64,000 bases of DNA, from contig NZ_QLMK01000009.1 in the NCBI RefSeq assembly GCF_003259955.1, forward strand, positions 1 to 64,000. The letters are read 5' to 3'. The position numbers and the translations under genes are program-made. This document shows positions 36,416 through 46,145 of the stretch, in pieces. Each line of letters begins with the position of its first letter. Position 1 is the first letter of the stretch. This DNA comes from Falsochrobactrum ovis (lineage in GTDB: Bacteria > Pseudomonadota > Alphaproteobacteria > Rhizobiales > Rhizobiaceae). The notes beneath the pieces are model-generated. The model had not been told where the DNA came from. It was given only the letters and a program-made list of their open reading frames with translations, and did no database searches.

Positions 36416-36814
36416 TGCCCTTTCGTGGTGGCTTGGTGCCTATGGAGGAAACAATTGTTTCCGATCATTTCATATTCTGGAGGAAGCGCTAGCTCATTCA
36501 TAAAACAAAACCAACACATTCCCGGTTATATTTGAACTTGAGCGGAACTGTTCCACATTTTTCACATATTGCTTGGTATAGCCGATTCGCCAAAGGGGTT
36601 AATCGCACGTCAATAAACTTTGGGGCGTCTGATCAGACATTGAACGAGCGTTTTCTTGATTTTGGTTGGGGATCATTGGTTTGACCTAAAGCGTTGCTAC
36701 ATTCCCATCTTAATCAAATTGAACTACTCTTCGGCAAAATAGTTACTATAAGACTCGCCGCTTGATGCGGCTTTTGCTCCGCAAACTTTTGGTGAGTATG
36801 AGAGGATTATCCGC
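36416..36814. other. 400-base divergent promoter region between cckA and the FliO-like gene
   Basis: No coding frame is supported. One half of a CtrA-type site is visible near 36600 (TTAA, seven bases, TCAA against the consensus second TTAA), which is suggestive at most. Confidence 0.3.
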
Positions 36815-37951
36815 ATGAAAGATTGGCTCAGCGGTTTTTTGGGTGAAAACACTGTAAACTTCGGCGGATTCATCCTTATCCTAGCGCTTATTATATGTGG
36901 AATTTTCGTGGTTCTCGCATTTATGCGTCGCATCGGAGGTGGAAGCTTTACCGTCGGCGGACGTAACGCGTCTTTACCCCGACTTTCCGTAATGGATGCT
37001 GCCCCGGTTGATGCCAAACGCAAGCTGGTCTTGATAAGACGAGATGATGTTGAGCATTTGCTGCTTATCGGCGGGCCAACCGATTTGGTGGTGGAGCAAA
37101 ATATCAATAAAGAGACATGGAACGATCAGAAAAGATCGCCATCACGAATTGAACCGGACGATGTTGAACGATTCCGCCAGCGTGAAGCAGCTCTTGGGGC
37201 CAATATTGATAGCACTATTCAGCTGAATTCGCCGATTGAGCACTCTGAACCGGTCGCTCCGAAGGTTTCTACGCAAGCCGAAAAAGTAAATCCAGCGCAT
37301 TCGTATTTACAGCAACCCATCAGCGCCGTTGCCCCACAGATCGCAAGGCGTGAAACTCAGGCACGTGAAATTCCGTCTGCCCCGCGCCCTGCTCCGTCGC
37401 ATCCTCCGCAGCCCCGGCAAGTCTTGCCGACGCAACCATCTGAACCGCAATCTGGGCCTAGGCTCCATCCTGCCTATCCGTTGAGCCAAGTTTCGCGCGG
37501 TGTCTTAACATCCACATCTGGGGCTTCAGCATCATCAGCAGCAGGGTCAACATCGGGAGCATCAACCAGTGCTTCAACGAATGTTGATCTGGGTAAGGTT
37601 AACCCAGCTGCAGAAGCTTTGGCGCCAAGGCCCGTTCCTACGCAGGTGACAGATCCGGCTGTTCAGAACGAAGCGGATAGGGCGCCAACTCGTCCTTTCA
37701 GCGAATTTCAATCTTTTGCAGATGTTGGTAGTTCTGATCCGGGTTCAGATAATAAGGATCTGCGTGTCACGGATTCGTCTTTGAACCAATCGGCAGATAG
37801 GACGGAGTTGTTCGATACGGTAGACTTTGAAACAGAATTGCTTGGGTCTTTGGATATTTCGCCTATTGAGCCCGAAGCAGAGCATTCCATTGAAGATGAG
37901 ATCGAAAAGCTACTTGGGGATCTGGGCAAGGAGCGCAACCCCGACAGGTAG
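36815..37951 (+). CDS. FliO-like flagellar biosynthesis domain protein
   Basis: This 378-residue protein has one membrane helix (residues 14-38, FGGFILILALIICGIFVVLAF) and a FliO-type domain (SVMDAAPVDAKRKLVLIRRD, DVEHLLLIGGPTDLVVEQNI). A long disordered tail from about residue 120 follows, rich in Pro, Ser, Ala and Gln, ending in an acidic helix (IEDEIEKLLGDLG). FliO helps assemble the flagellar export gate, but no flagellar gene is near. The GG-PTD loop is typical of FliO. A stand-alone copy next to dksA is common in Rhizobiales, so a flagellar role is uncertain. GAGAGGA precedes the ATG. Confidence 0.75.
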   Translation: MKDWLSGFLGENTVNFGGFILILALIICGIFVVLAFMRRIGGGSFTVGGRNASLPRLSVMDAAPVDAKRKLVLIRRDDVEHLLLIGGPTDLVVEQNINKETWNDQKRSPSRIEPDDVERFRQREAALGANIDSTIQLNSPIEHSEPVAPKVSTQAEKVNPAHSYLQQPISAVAPQIARRETQAREIPSAPRPAPSHPPQPRQVLPTQPSEPQSGPRLHPAYPLSQVSRGVLTSTSGASASSAAGSTSGASTSASTNVDLGKVNPAAEALAPRPVPTQVTDPAVQNEADRAPTRPFSEFQSFADVGSSDPGSDNKDLRVTDSSLNQSADRTELFDTVDFETELLGSLDISPIEPEAEHSIEDEIEKLLGDLGKERNPDR

Positions 37952-37981
37952 TGAAACCGAAATTGTATTGCCAAAAATAGC

Positions 37982-38009
37982 AAAAAGGCTGCATGAAAAT
38001 GCAGCCTTT
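37982..38009. terminator. Bidirectional terminator between the FliO-like gene and dksA
   Basis: AAAGGCTGCAT (37984-37994) and ATGCAGCCTTT (37999-38009) form an 11-bp stem with loop GAAA. On the minus strand it is followed by five T's, so it best fits dksA. It can also end the plus-strand gene. Confidence 0.85.
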
Positions 38010-38033
38010 GTAATTTCAAACAATCGCGCTTAA

Positions 38034-38450
38034 TTAATCGTCACGGTAGACTTTTTCGCGACGTTCATGCCGCTCTTGCGCTTCAATAGAAAGTGTTGCG
38101 ATTGGACGAGCGTCTAGCCGCTTCAAACTAATCGGATCACCAGTTTCCTCGCAAAAGCCGTAAGTGCCCTCATCAATACGGCTAATTGCTGCATCAATTT
38201 TGGAAATCAGTTTACGCTGCCTGTCACGCGCGCGTAACTCAATTGCCCGGTCTGTTTCGGAGGATGCCCTATCCGCCAAGTCCGGATGATTTGCGTTTTC
38301 CTGCTGTAACGCTTCCAGTGTTTCACGGGCTTCACGCAGGATATCATTCCGCCAAGCAATCAGCTTCGAACGGAAATAAGACTTCTGCCGTTCATTCATG
38401 AACGGTTCGTCTTCAGTGGGCCTATAGTCAAGGTCGATTAATTCACTCAT
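38034..38450 (-). CDS. dksA: RNA polymerase-binding transcription factor DksA
   Basis: The 138-residue protein has the coiled-coil N-terminal region and the C-terminal zinc-finger-like region. The latter reads YGFCEETGDPISLKRLDARP then IATLSIEAQERHERREK, where only one of the four zinc cysteines of E. coli DksA remains. This loss is common in alphaproteobacteria and suggests a zinc-independent fold. DksA binds RNA polymerase with ppGpp to tune stable-RNA and amino-acid promoters. The coiled-coil tip, with the acidic DRASSETDRAIELR, is in place. The 367 bases upstream hold no gene. Confidence 0.95.
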   Translation of the reverse strand: MSELIDLDYRPTEDEPFMNERQKSYFRSKLIAWRNDILREARETLEALQQENANHPDLADRASSETDRAIELRARDRQRKLISKIDAAISRIDEGTYGFCEETGDPISLKRLDARPIATLSIEAQERHERREKVYRDD

Positions 38451-38817
38451 TCTGAATCACCCCACATCTAGGAGACGCGAGCGGTTATATAAGTCCAACT
38501 CAACGAGGACACAACCGAAAATAGCTCCAACCCCCAACATTTTAGTAATTTTCGATTGAACAATACTTACGCAATACCTCAAATACACCTACGGCAAAGG
38601 AGTTGCATTCTAAAACTCTATAATGTTTTCAGTCATTTAAATTGTTATCTTCTACCAAAACAGCATAATTACACCTTTCCCAATAGACCACAACCGTGAG
38701 AGATGACGGTATGCGTGCATTTCGTTTGGCTCAAGAAAACGCGATGTCGCTATTGGTCCTGCAACTTGCGGAGAAGTGTGGCAAGATAGCCAATGAGGAA
38801 TCGCATGGGACTATAAA
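38451..38817. other. 370-base intergenic region without recognised features
   Basis: The region separates divergent dksA and the SixA-like gene and must hold both promoters. I see no long hairpin, repeat or coding frame with support. Confidence 0.4.
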
Positions 38818-39315
38818 ATGAGCCAACTTCTCCTTCTTCGACATGCAGCGGCAGCAAAAGCGGCTTTTATGATGAGCGATTTCGATCGCCCTCTTGCCGA
38901 AGAGGGGCGCGCATCGCTTGAAGTGCTGGCGAATGCAATCTCGGAGGCTAAGCTCTTTCCTGATCGAATTTTGGTTTCAGCATCTTCTCGAACCAGAGAA
39001 ACCGCTTTGATTTTAACGGAACGCTTGGGACGGACAATTGAAACTATTGTCGATGACATGCTCTATAATGGCGGCACTATAGATTATTTGGATAGTATAA
39101 AACGGCATGGGAATGTTGATCGGTTAATGCTGGTCGGCCATAATCCAACTATAAGTGATTTGGCGCTCGCCCTCACCGGGGAAGACACTGCGCATGCTAT
39201 TTCAAGGCTTATTTCTGGATTTTCGCCATCAAACATGGCGACAATTTCTTTTGAAACAGCACTTTCGGATATTGAGACTAAGCAAGGTCGCCTCGAAAGT
39301 TTCCCACTACCTTGA
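38818..39315 (+). CDS. SixA-like histidine phosphatase family protein
   Basis: The 165-residue protein belongs to the histidine phosphatase superfamily. The N-terminal motif LLLLRHAAAAK carries the catalytic histidine (RHA in place of the usual RHG, as in SixA). SASSRTRETALIL supplies the second arginine, and LVGHNPTISDLAL supplies the second histidine. Small members such as SixA dephosphorylate phosphohistidine proteins; others act on small molecules. It precedes ycjX by about 100 bases. Confidence 0.88.
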   Translation: MSQLLLLRHAAAAKAAFMMSDFDRPLAEEGRASLEVLANAISEAKLFPDRILVSASSRTRETALILTERLGRTIETIVDDMLYNGGTIDYLDSIKRHGNVDRLMLVGHNPTISDLALALTGEDTAHAISRLISGFSPSNMATISFETALSDIETKQGRLESFPLP

Positions 39316-39411
39316 TAGTCAGAAATTAAGGATCTGCATCGAACTATATTGCTTTTGTCATTCTGTGGTTCCTATTTATAAGATTAACAGAGTGCCGAGA
39401 CGGAAAAGCCA

Positions 39412-40869
39412 TTGGGAAAATTGACCAGCTTCGGCGACGAAGCAAAAATCGCCTTTGATACGCTGACAGATCGCGCAAGCAATCTCCTGTCACCTTCTGT
39501 TCGTTTGGGGGTCACTGGGCTCTCGCGGGCTGGTAAGACGGTATTCATCACATCGTTGGTGCACAATCTGGTGCATGGCGGTCGGCTGCCGATGTTTGAG
39601 GCTTATAAATCCGGGCGAATTTCTCGTGTGCTGCTGGAGCCGCAGCCTGATGACGCTGTACCCCGCTTTCAGTATGAAGAACATTTAGCTGCTTTGCTCG
39701 ATAAGCGAATTTGGCCAGAATCAACCCGAGCAATTTCTCAGTTACGATTAACTATTGAATTTGAAGCCGCGTCGGCCTGGGGGCGTTGGCTGTCGCCCGG
39801 ACGTCTATCAATCGATATTGTCGATTATCCGGGCGAGTGGCTGCTAGATCTTCCCCTTTTGGGAAAGACATATCAGGAATTCAGTGCAGATTCGTTTTCA
39901 CTCGCCAATGAGATCACCCATAAAGGCTTGGCAAAAGAATGGTTAGCGGAGGCCCAAACGGTCCATGCCTCTGAGGATGCGGACGAACTGACTGCGCAAA
40001 AACTTGCAAAAAGCTTCACAGCCTATTTGCGAGCTGGCAAGGCGGATGAGCGTGCGCTGTCCTCGCTCCCGCCGGGACGATTTTTGATGCCCGGAGATTT
40101 GGACGGATCGCCCGCTTTGACCTTCGCTCCTCTTCCCAATCTCACTGAAAATGATTTTAAACCGGGCAGTCTCGGCGCGATGATGCAACGCCGCTACGAG
40201 GCATATAAAACCTATGTCGTTAAGCCGTTTTTTCGAGAACATATTGCGCGTTTGGACCGGCAAATTATTCTGATTGATGCAATGCAAGCCATGAATGCAG
40301 GGGGTGCGGTCGTTGCGGATCTGGAGCGCGCTTTAACTGATATAGTTTCCTGTTTTCGTTCGGGACGAACCAATTTGCTTACGGGATTAATCCAGCGTCG
40401 GATTGGCCGAATATTGGTGGCAGCGACAAAAGCCGACCAGCTTCATCATGAAAGCCATGACCGGTTGGAGGCTATCGCCCGACGTCTTGTTGAACGTGCG
40501 ATACATCGCGCTGGAGTATCTGGAGCCGACATTGAGGTGCTGGCCATGGCCGCAGTGCGGGCCACGAGAGAAGCAAGCGTGAAGGAAGGTCGAGACAGTT
40601 TACCCGTCATTGTCGGCACCCCCCTTAAAGGTGAGCGAATTGATGGAAGGCTTTTCGATGGTGAAACCGAAACAGCTATATTTCCTGGGGATTTACCGTC
40701 CAATCCCGATGCAATTTTTCAACATTCCGCAGATGCGGAATCGGCTGTGCGATTTGTTCGTTTTCGGCCGCCCAAGTTGGAAAGGACTGCCGAAGGGGTA
40801 ACGCTTTCTTTGCCCCATATTCGGCTTGACAGAGCTTTGCAATTCTTGATTGGGGATCGGCTGGTATGA
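39412..40869 (+). CDS. ycjX: YcjX-family P-loop NTPase
   Basis: The 485-residue protein has a Walker A motif in VTGLSRAGKTVFITSLVHN near residue 37 and the family segments IDIVDYPGEWLLDLPLL, RFLMPGDLDGSPAL and ATKADQLHHESHDRL. The YcjX family is an uncharacterised GTPase-like group, induced by heat shock or phage-shock conditions in enterobacteria. Here the start is TTG at 39412, with no in-frame ATG nearby. Its stop overlaps the start of the ycjF gene by four bases (ATGA). Confidence 0.92.
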   Translation: MGKLTSFGDEAKIAFDTLTDRASNLLSPSVRLGVTGLSRAGKTVFITSLVHNLVHGGRLPMFEAYKSGRISRVLLEPQPDDAVPRFQYEEHLAALLDKRIWPESTRAISQLRLTIEFEAASAWGRWLSPGRLSIDIVDYPGEWLLDLPLLGKTYQEFSADSFSLANEITHKGLAKEWLAEAQTVHASEDADELTAQKLAKSFTAYLRAGKADERALSSLPPGRFLMPGDLDGSPALTFAPLPNLTENDFKPGSLGAMMQRRYEAYKTYVVKPFFREHIARLDRQIILIDAMQAMNAGGAVVADLERALTDIVSCFRSGRTNLLTGLIQRRIGRILVAATKADQLHHESHDRLEAIARRLVERAIHRAGVSGADIEVLAMAAVRATREASVKEGRDSLPVIVGTPLKGERIDGRLFDGETETAIFPGDLPSNPDAIFQHSADAESAVRFVRFRPPKLERTAEGVTLSLPHIRLDRALQFLIGDRLV

Positions 40870-41954
40870 GTAAAATTCCTCCGAGAAAACCCACGGCATT
40901 CGATATGGGCCCTACCAATGAGCGTAAGCATAAAACAAATGATGCGCCCAGCAGCCCTCGCCGCCCCCGAGCCGTTTCTGATCTTGAGCAGCTTGTCATT
41001 GAAGCGGATATTTTTGCCCTCAGTGCTGAAGAACAGGAAGAGCTAGCAGCTCTTGATCCGAATTTTGAGCCACAACCCTCAAGGCATTGGTCTTTAAGTC
41101 GAATTTTGTTTGGTGCGCTTGGTATTCTTCTTTCATTTGCCGTGGGCATCTGGATTGAGGACTTAATTAGCGCACTTTTTATACGCGCCGACTGGCTTGG
41201 ATGGACCGCCTTAAGCGTGGCGATTGTCGCGGCTATCGCTTTTATCAGCATTATCTTTCGCGAGTTGCTAGCCCTTCGGCGATTAGCCTCGGTTCAGCAT
41301 TTGCGCAAACATGCCGTAGATGCGGCTGCACACGATGATATGGCAGCGGCGCGCAAAGCCGTTCAATCTTTGCGTTCGATTGCAAAGAATTTGCCCGAAA
41401 CCGCTCGTGGGCGCCAAATGCTCGACAGTCTGACCGATGATATTATTGACGGACGCAATCTGATCAAACTTGCAGAAACCGAAATTCTGCGCCCACTTGA
41501 TCAAGAAGCGCGAGCGTTGATTTTACACGCTTCACGTCGGGTATCAATCGTCACTGCTATCAGTCCGCGGGCTTTATTGGATATTGGCTATGTTATTTTT
41601 GAGTCGGCCCGTCTCATTCGAAGGCTTTCGCAAGTTTATGGGGCTAAGCCCGGCTCCTTGGGATTTATGAAACTGTTGCGCCGGGTGGTGGCACATCTTG
41701 CGGTAACGGGAACCCTAGCGATGGGGGATAGCGTAATTCAACAATTGGTGGGACAGGGGCTTGCTTCGCGATTATCGGCCAAATTGGGCGAAGGTGTCGT
41801 TAATGGGTTGATGACTGCGCGGATTGGCATTGCCGCAATGGAAGTTGTTCGGCCCTTCCCGTTCATTGCAGAGAAACGGCCGGGCGTCGGCGATTTTCTG
41901 AGCGATCTAGCGCGCATGGCTGGGCCAAGTCAAAAGACGAAAGCTAGCAAATAA
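40866..41954 (+). CDS. YcjF-like inner membrane protein (TIGR01620 family)
   Basis: The 362-residue protein has a polar N-terminal 75 residues, two membrane helices (residues about 80-100 and 108-128), and a helical C-terminal region with SIVTAISPRALLDIGYVIFE and GTLAMGDSVIQQLVGQGLA. This is the TIGR01620/YcjF family, normally encoded beside ycjX as here. The four-base overlap implies translational coupling and a shared complex. Function is unknown; the pair belongs to the psp regulon in E. coli. Confidence 0.9.
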   Translation: MSKIPPRKPTAFDMGPTNERKHKTNDAPSSPRRPRAVSDLEQLVIEADIFALSAEEQEELAALDPNFEPQPSRHWSLSRILFGALGILLSFAVGIWIEDLISALFIRADWLGWTALSVAIVAAIAFISIIFRELLALRRLASVQHLRKHAVDAAAHDDMAAARKAVQSLRSIAKNLPETARGRQMLDSLTDDIIDGRNLIKLAETEILRPLDQEARALILHASRRVSIVTAISPRALLDIGYVIFESARLIRRLSQVYGAKPGSLGFMKLLRRVVAHLAVTGTLAMGDSVIQQLVGQGLASRLSAKLGEGVVNGLMTARIGIAAMEVVRPFPFIAEKRPGVGDFLSDLARMAGPSQKTKASK

Positions 41955-42109
41955 GCGCAGCTTGCTTTATGAAATCTTGACGTAACGTGCGTATGAGAAC
42001 GAAGCATTAACCATTCGATAGGATTATACAGACTGTGATTGGCGATAGGCCATTCGCAAATTGACGAATCCACCCCCATTTGGGCTGTTAGCCCCGGACA
42101 GAGCTGAAC

Positions 42110-42640
42110 ATGAAGAAACATATTGCTGCCTGCCTCACGCTGCCCGCTCTGCTTTTGGCCGCGCCTGCAATGGCTGCTGACAAAGACGAGAAATTCTTCC
42201 GCTCTATCGAAGGGCAGTGGTCGGGACCTGGCGAAATCGTTGCTGGAAAATATAAGGGTACCAAGTTTGTTTGCAATCTCGAAGGTACGACACCGGAAGC
42301 TGCGATCGGAATGACGCTGGATGGCTCATGTCGCGTCGGTGTGTTTTCGCAGGCAATGAAGGCGACCGTGACCCGGGTTGGCAACACTTATTCTGGCAAA
42401 TTCAACGATGGCGCTGAAGGAAAGGGATTGAACGTCACGTCAGGATCGGTCAGCGGAAACCGCGTCATATTGGGGCTTAATCGCAAAGAATTAAATGGCG
42501 CGATGCTGGCCCGCGTTGCGGACAAAAACACGATGAATGTGACTGTCTCAGTGAGGGTCGATCAAGATCTTATTCCAGTCATTGGGATGAGTCTAAAGCG
42601 CGTCGATAATACGGCGGTCGGTAGTATCGCAAAAAACTAA
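42110..42640 (+). CDS. Secreted protein of unknown function
   Basis: The 176-residue protein has a signal peptide (MKKHIAACLTLPALLLAAPA, cleavage after MAA) and a small beta-rich domain. Conserved-looking pieces are IEGQWSGPGEIVAGKYKGTK, FVCNLEGTTPEAAIGMTLDG and CRVGVFSQ, with two cysteines that may form a disulfide. I recognise no named family. Its stop overlaps the stop of folK by four bases, from the opposite direction. Confidence 0.75.
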   Translation: MKKHIAACLTLPALLLAAPAMAADKDEKFFRSIEGQWSGPGEIVAGKYKGTKFVCNLEGTTPEAAIGMTLDGSCRVGVFSQAMKATVTRVGNTYSGKFNDGAEGKGLNVTSGSVSGNRVILGLNRKELNGAMLARVADKNTMNVTVSVRVDQDLIPVIGMSLKRVDNTAVGSIAKN

Positions 42641-43182
42641 GCAGATCCTATTTCTCGCCACCAGCCCGCCGATGCGCGGGCTTTTTCGATACCTGTTTGT
42701 TCACAGTCCTTTTCCCATTGCGAGACGGTTCGCCCGGTAATCACAAGATCAGGGGCGATATCGTTCAGTGGAACCAAGACAAAAGCGCGTTCGGAAATGC
42801 GTGGATGCGGGAGAATGAGAGTTTCCTCAGACATATTGACCGCCCTTTCCGCTTCGTCGAGCATCGCAAGAATATCTATATCAATGATGCGAGGTCCCCA
42901 GCGCTCCGATCGTACCCGTTTCAATTGACGCTCTATCTCCAGACAAACATCAATGAGATTTAACGGCTCTAAATCAGTCTCTATCTCAGCGCAGGAATTA
43001 TAAAACCATGCCTGATCTGTTTTCCCCCAAGGCGGAGTGCGGTAGACGGGGGATACTTCAATAACTCTCGTATCACTACGGGAGTCGAGCAATTGCAGTG
43101 CGTTTGCCATAGACACGATGGGATCATCGAGATTGCCGCCCAAACCTAACCAGGCGCGAAAAGATGGCTGCTTTTTGCTCAC
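42637..43182 (-). CDS. folK: 6-hydroxymethyl-7,8-dihydropterin pyrophosphokinase
   Basis: The 181-residue enzyme transfers pyrophosphate from ATP to the pterin alcohol before DHPS. Motifs are AWLGLGGNLDDPIVSM, VSPVYRTPPWGKTDQAWFYN, the RVRSERWGPRIIDIDIL signature and LPHPRISERAFVLVPL. It is the third gene of folP-folB-folK; its start overlaps the folB stop by four bases, and the order fits one operon. Confidence 0.96.
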   Translation of the reverse strand: MSKKQPSFRAWLGLGGNLDDPIVSMANALQLLDSRSDTRVIEVSPVYRTPPWGKTDQAWFYNSCAEIETDLEPLNLIDVCLEIERQLKRVRSERWGPRIIDIDILAMLDEAERAVNMSEETLILPHPRISERAFVLVPLNDIAPDLVITGRTVSQWEKDCEQTGIEKARASAGWWREIGSA

Positions 43183-43538
43183 TGGGGATAAGTCACTGTT
43201 ACTTCAACGTAATCCAATACGCCTGGTACCGGTGCATTGGGCTTTCGAACCGTGATTTCCGCACGTTGGATTTGAGGAAAGCGTTCTACCAATGCGCGCC
43301 CAACATCAAGAGCCAAAGTTTCAATCAGGTAACGTTGCCGGCCAGTTATAATGTCTTGAATGACGGAAAAAGCGATGCCGTAATGAACAGTGCCCTCAAT
43401 ATTGTCTTCTAACAGCGAATTGCCCGGTTCTACGTCCAGCACAGCATCAACGTAAAAGCGCTGCCCAAGGGCGTGCTCTTCATCAAGCACACCGTGGTGC
43501 GCAAAGAAAGCGCAATTCATAATGCGAATTGTGTACAC
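43179..43538 (-). CDS. folB: Dihydroneopterin aldolase
   Basis: The 119-residue enzyme cleaves dihydroneopterin to hydroxymethyldihydropterin and glycolaldehyde. It shows AFFAHHGVLDEEHALGQRFYV, the substrate-binding glutamate region TVHYGIAFSVIQ, the catalytic-lysine stretch VRKPNAPVPGVLDYVEVTV, and normal length. I chose the GTG at 43538, ten bases after the folP stop, with AGGA at eight bases. The frame is open for 48 more codons upstream, but that part overlaps folP and reads as shadow. Confidence 0.94.
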   Translation of the reverse strand: MYTIRIMNCAFFAHHGVLDEEHALGQRFYVDAVLDVEPGNSLLEDNIEGTVHYGIAFSVIQDIITGRQRYLIETLALDVGRALVERFPQIQRAEITVRKPNAPVPGVLDYVEVTVTYPQ

Positions 43539-43548
43539 GGTTTTAATC

Positions 43549-44388
43549 CTACTCTGTTGCTGCTTCGCTTTGCAGGATAGCATCAGCAACTGCAAGAGCG
43601 TCCCTATTAAAAGCGACATTATGGACCCGGAAAATGCTCGCTCCAGCCAATCGCATTGCAATAGAGGTCGCAGCCGTTCCAATATCTCGGTTCATCGGTG
43701 CATCCTGACCAGTCATAGCGCCAATAAAACGCTTGCGCGAAGTGCCAACCAGCAGCGGATATTCGAAAGCCTGAAGCTCTCGAAAACGAGCCATTAAAGC
43801 AATGTCTTGCTCGGTGTTTTTGCCAAATCCAAAGCCCGGATCTAAGCATATTCGCGATTTTTCAACACCACATTGTTCGGCGATCTGGAGCGAGACATTT
43901 AAAAAATTATGCTGATCAGCGATTACGTCTTGATCGGTGATGCGGTCGCGGCTCGTATGCATGATAACGAGACCTGCGCCAGTTTCTTTCGCAATGGCGG
44001 CGATTTCGGGTTCCCTTTGCAGCCCCCAGACATCATTGACGATATGGGCCCCGGCCTCGACTGCCCTAAGTGCGGTTGAAGCGCGATATGTATCAATCGA
44101 AATAAGGCAGTTAAATTGTTTAAGCGCTGTGATGACGGGAATAACCCGCGCAGCTTCGGTTTCTGCGTCTATCGAGGCTCCGCCGGGCCTGGTCGATTCT
44201 CCGCCCACATCAATGATAGTGGCGCCTTCATTGAGCATTTTTTCAGCATTCGCCAATGCTTGATCAAGTTCATTATAGCGTCCACCATCGGAAAAAGAAT
44301 CCGGCGTAACATTAAGGATGCCCATGATGATCGATTTTGATCCAATAGCGATGTTACGGCCGTGAGCGAGCTGCCAGAGTTTCGACAT
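43549..44388 (-). CDS. folP: Dihydropteroate synthase
   Basis: The 279-residue TIM-barrel enzyme joins the pterin pyrophosphate with p-aminobenzoate. Signatures are GILNVTPDSFSDGG, ATIIDVGGESTRPGG, HIVNDVWGLQ, LDPGFGFGK and VGTSRKRFIGAMTG. It is the target of sulfonamides. It leads the operon with folB and folK. The start ATG at 44388 has GGAAA upstream. Confidence 0.97.
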   Translation of the reverse strand: MSKLWQLAHGRNIAIGSKSIIMGILNVTPDSFSDGGRYNELDQALANAEKMLNEGATIIDVGGESTRPGGASIDAETEAARVIPVITALKQFNCLISIDTYRASTALRAVEAGAHIVNDVWGLQREPEIAAIAKETGAGLVIMHTSRDRITDQDVIADQHNFLNVSLQIAEQCGVEKSRICLDPGFGFGKNTEQDIALMARFRELQAFEYPLLVGTSRKRFIGAMTGQDAPMNRDIGTAATSIAMRLAGASIFRVHNVAFNRDALAVADAILQSEAATE

Positions 44389-44547
44389 TTCAGATAGTTT
44401 CCAACCGGGGAATGAGGGATGTAAAAGCAGGATTAAAGATAGTCAGCCTAGTTCTCGTGATGTTGTTAGAGTTCTCTTGACCTTTGCGTGCCATGTTACA
44501 CATGTGTTTATGAATTTGATTTAGCTTTTTGAAGAGGCACCGGGCAC

Positions 44548-45171
44548 ATGTCATTAGGAAAATGGGTTCTAGCCACCAGCCTGACGCTCTTGGTCGCTAC
44601 ATCCCATGTGAACGCTGCGTCAATCCACAAAACTATTCGCTATTACGACATTAACGGCAAAACCGCAGCAGATCTCGATAAGGCCCTGTCAGCCAGCGGG
44701 CCATTCCTCAAAAAAACTGGTCAGCATCATCCGGGTGCTGCTCAAATCCGTTTTGATGCAAAAGTGCGCTACGGGCGAAATTCTGGTGATGTTCGGTGTA
44801 AGGTGCAGGATGTTTACGTCAATATTCATGCAAAAGTTACACTTCCGCGTTGGAAACAGCGGCGGCGAGCGTCCATTGAGCTCGCCTTGATATGGGATAC
44901 ACTCCTTCGCGATATTCGCAGGCATGAAGAAAGCCATATTGTAATCGCCCGCAGTTATGCCAGTGAAATGGAGCGCCAAATACGAGCGCTCTATACCCGG
45001 CGCGATTGCAGCACTTTGCGGGCTGATATCGACAAAGTCACCAGTAAGCTGATGGAGCAGCACGATAAAGCACAAGAACGTTTTGATCGTGTGGAGACAA
45101 TCAATTTCGAAAGCCGTTTCGAGCGCCTCCTGACATATCGAATGGAGCAAATGCTAAAACAAATTCGTTAA
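44548..45171 (+). CDS. DUF922-family putative secreted zinc protease
   Basis: The 207-residue protein has a signal peptide (residues 1-24, ending HVNA). Its DUF922 domain holds the HExxH zinc motif in IRRHEESHIVIARS near residue 133. The upstream segments TIRYYDINGKTAADLDKALS and GRNSGDVRCKVQDVYVNIHAK fit the family. A peptidase activity is predicted from the motif only. It is followed by a strong hairpin at 45179. Confidence 0.85.
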   Translation: MSLGKWVLATSLTLLVATSHVNAASIHKTIRYYDINGKTAADLDKALSASGPFLKKTGQHHPGAAQIRFDAKVRYGRNSGDVRCKVQDVYVNIHAKVTLPRWKQRRRASIELALIWDTLLRDIRRHEESHIVIARSYASEMERQIRALYTRRDCSTLRADIDKVTSKLMEQHDKAQERFDRVETINFESRFERLLTYRMEQMLKQIR

Positions 45172-45178
45172 TGTCAGC

Positions 45179-45204
45179 AGCGGCGTGGGGTCCCTCGCCG
45201 CTTT
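45179..45204 (+). terminator. Terminator after the DUF922 gene
   Basis: AGCGGCG and CGCCGCT form a 7-bp stem extended by GGG/CCC inside, followed by a short T tract. It lies seven bases after the stop. Confidence 0.7.
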
Positions 45205-45247
45205 GGATTACTCCACACAATCGATCTAATTTTGTGGTTCAGGCGGT

Positions 45248-46145
<898 letters not shown>

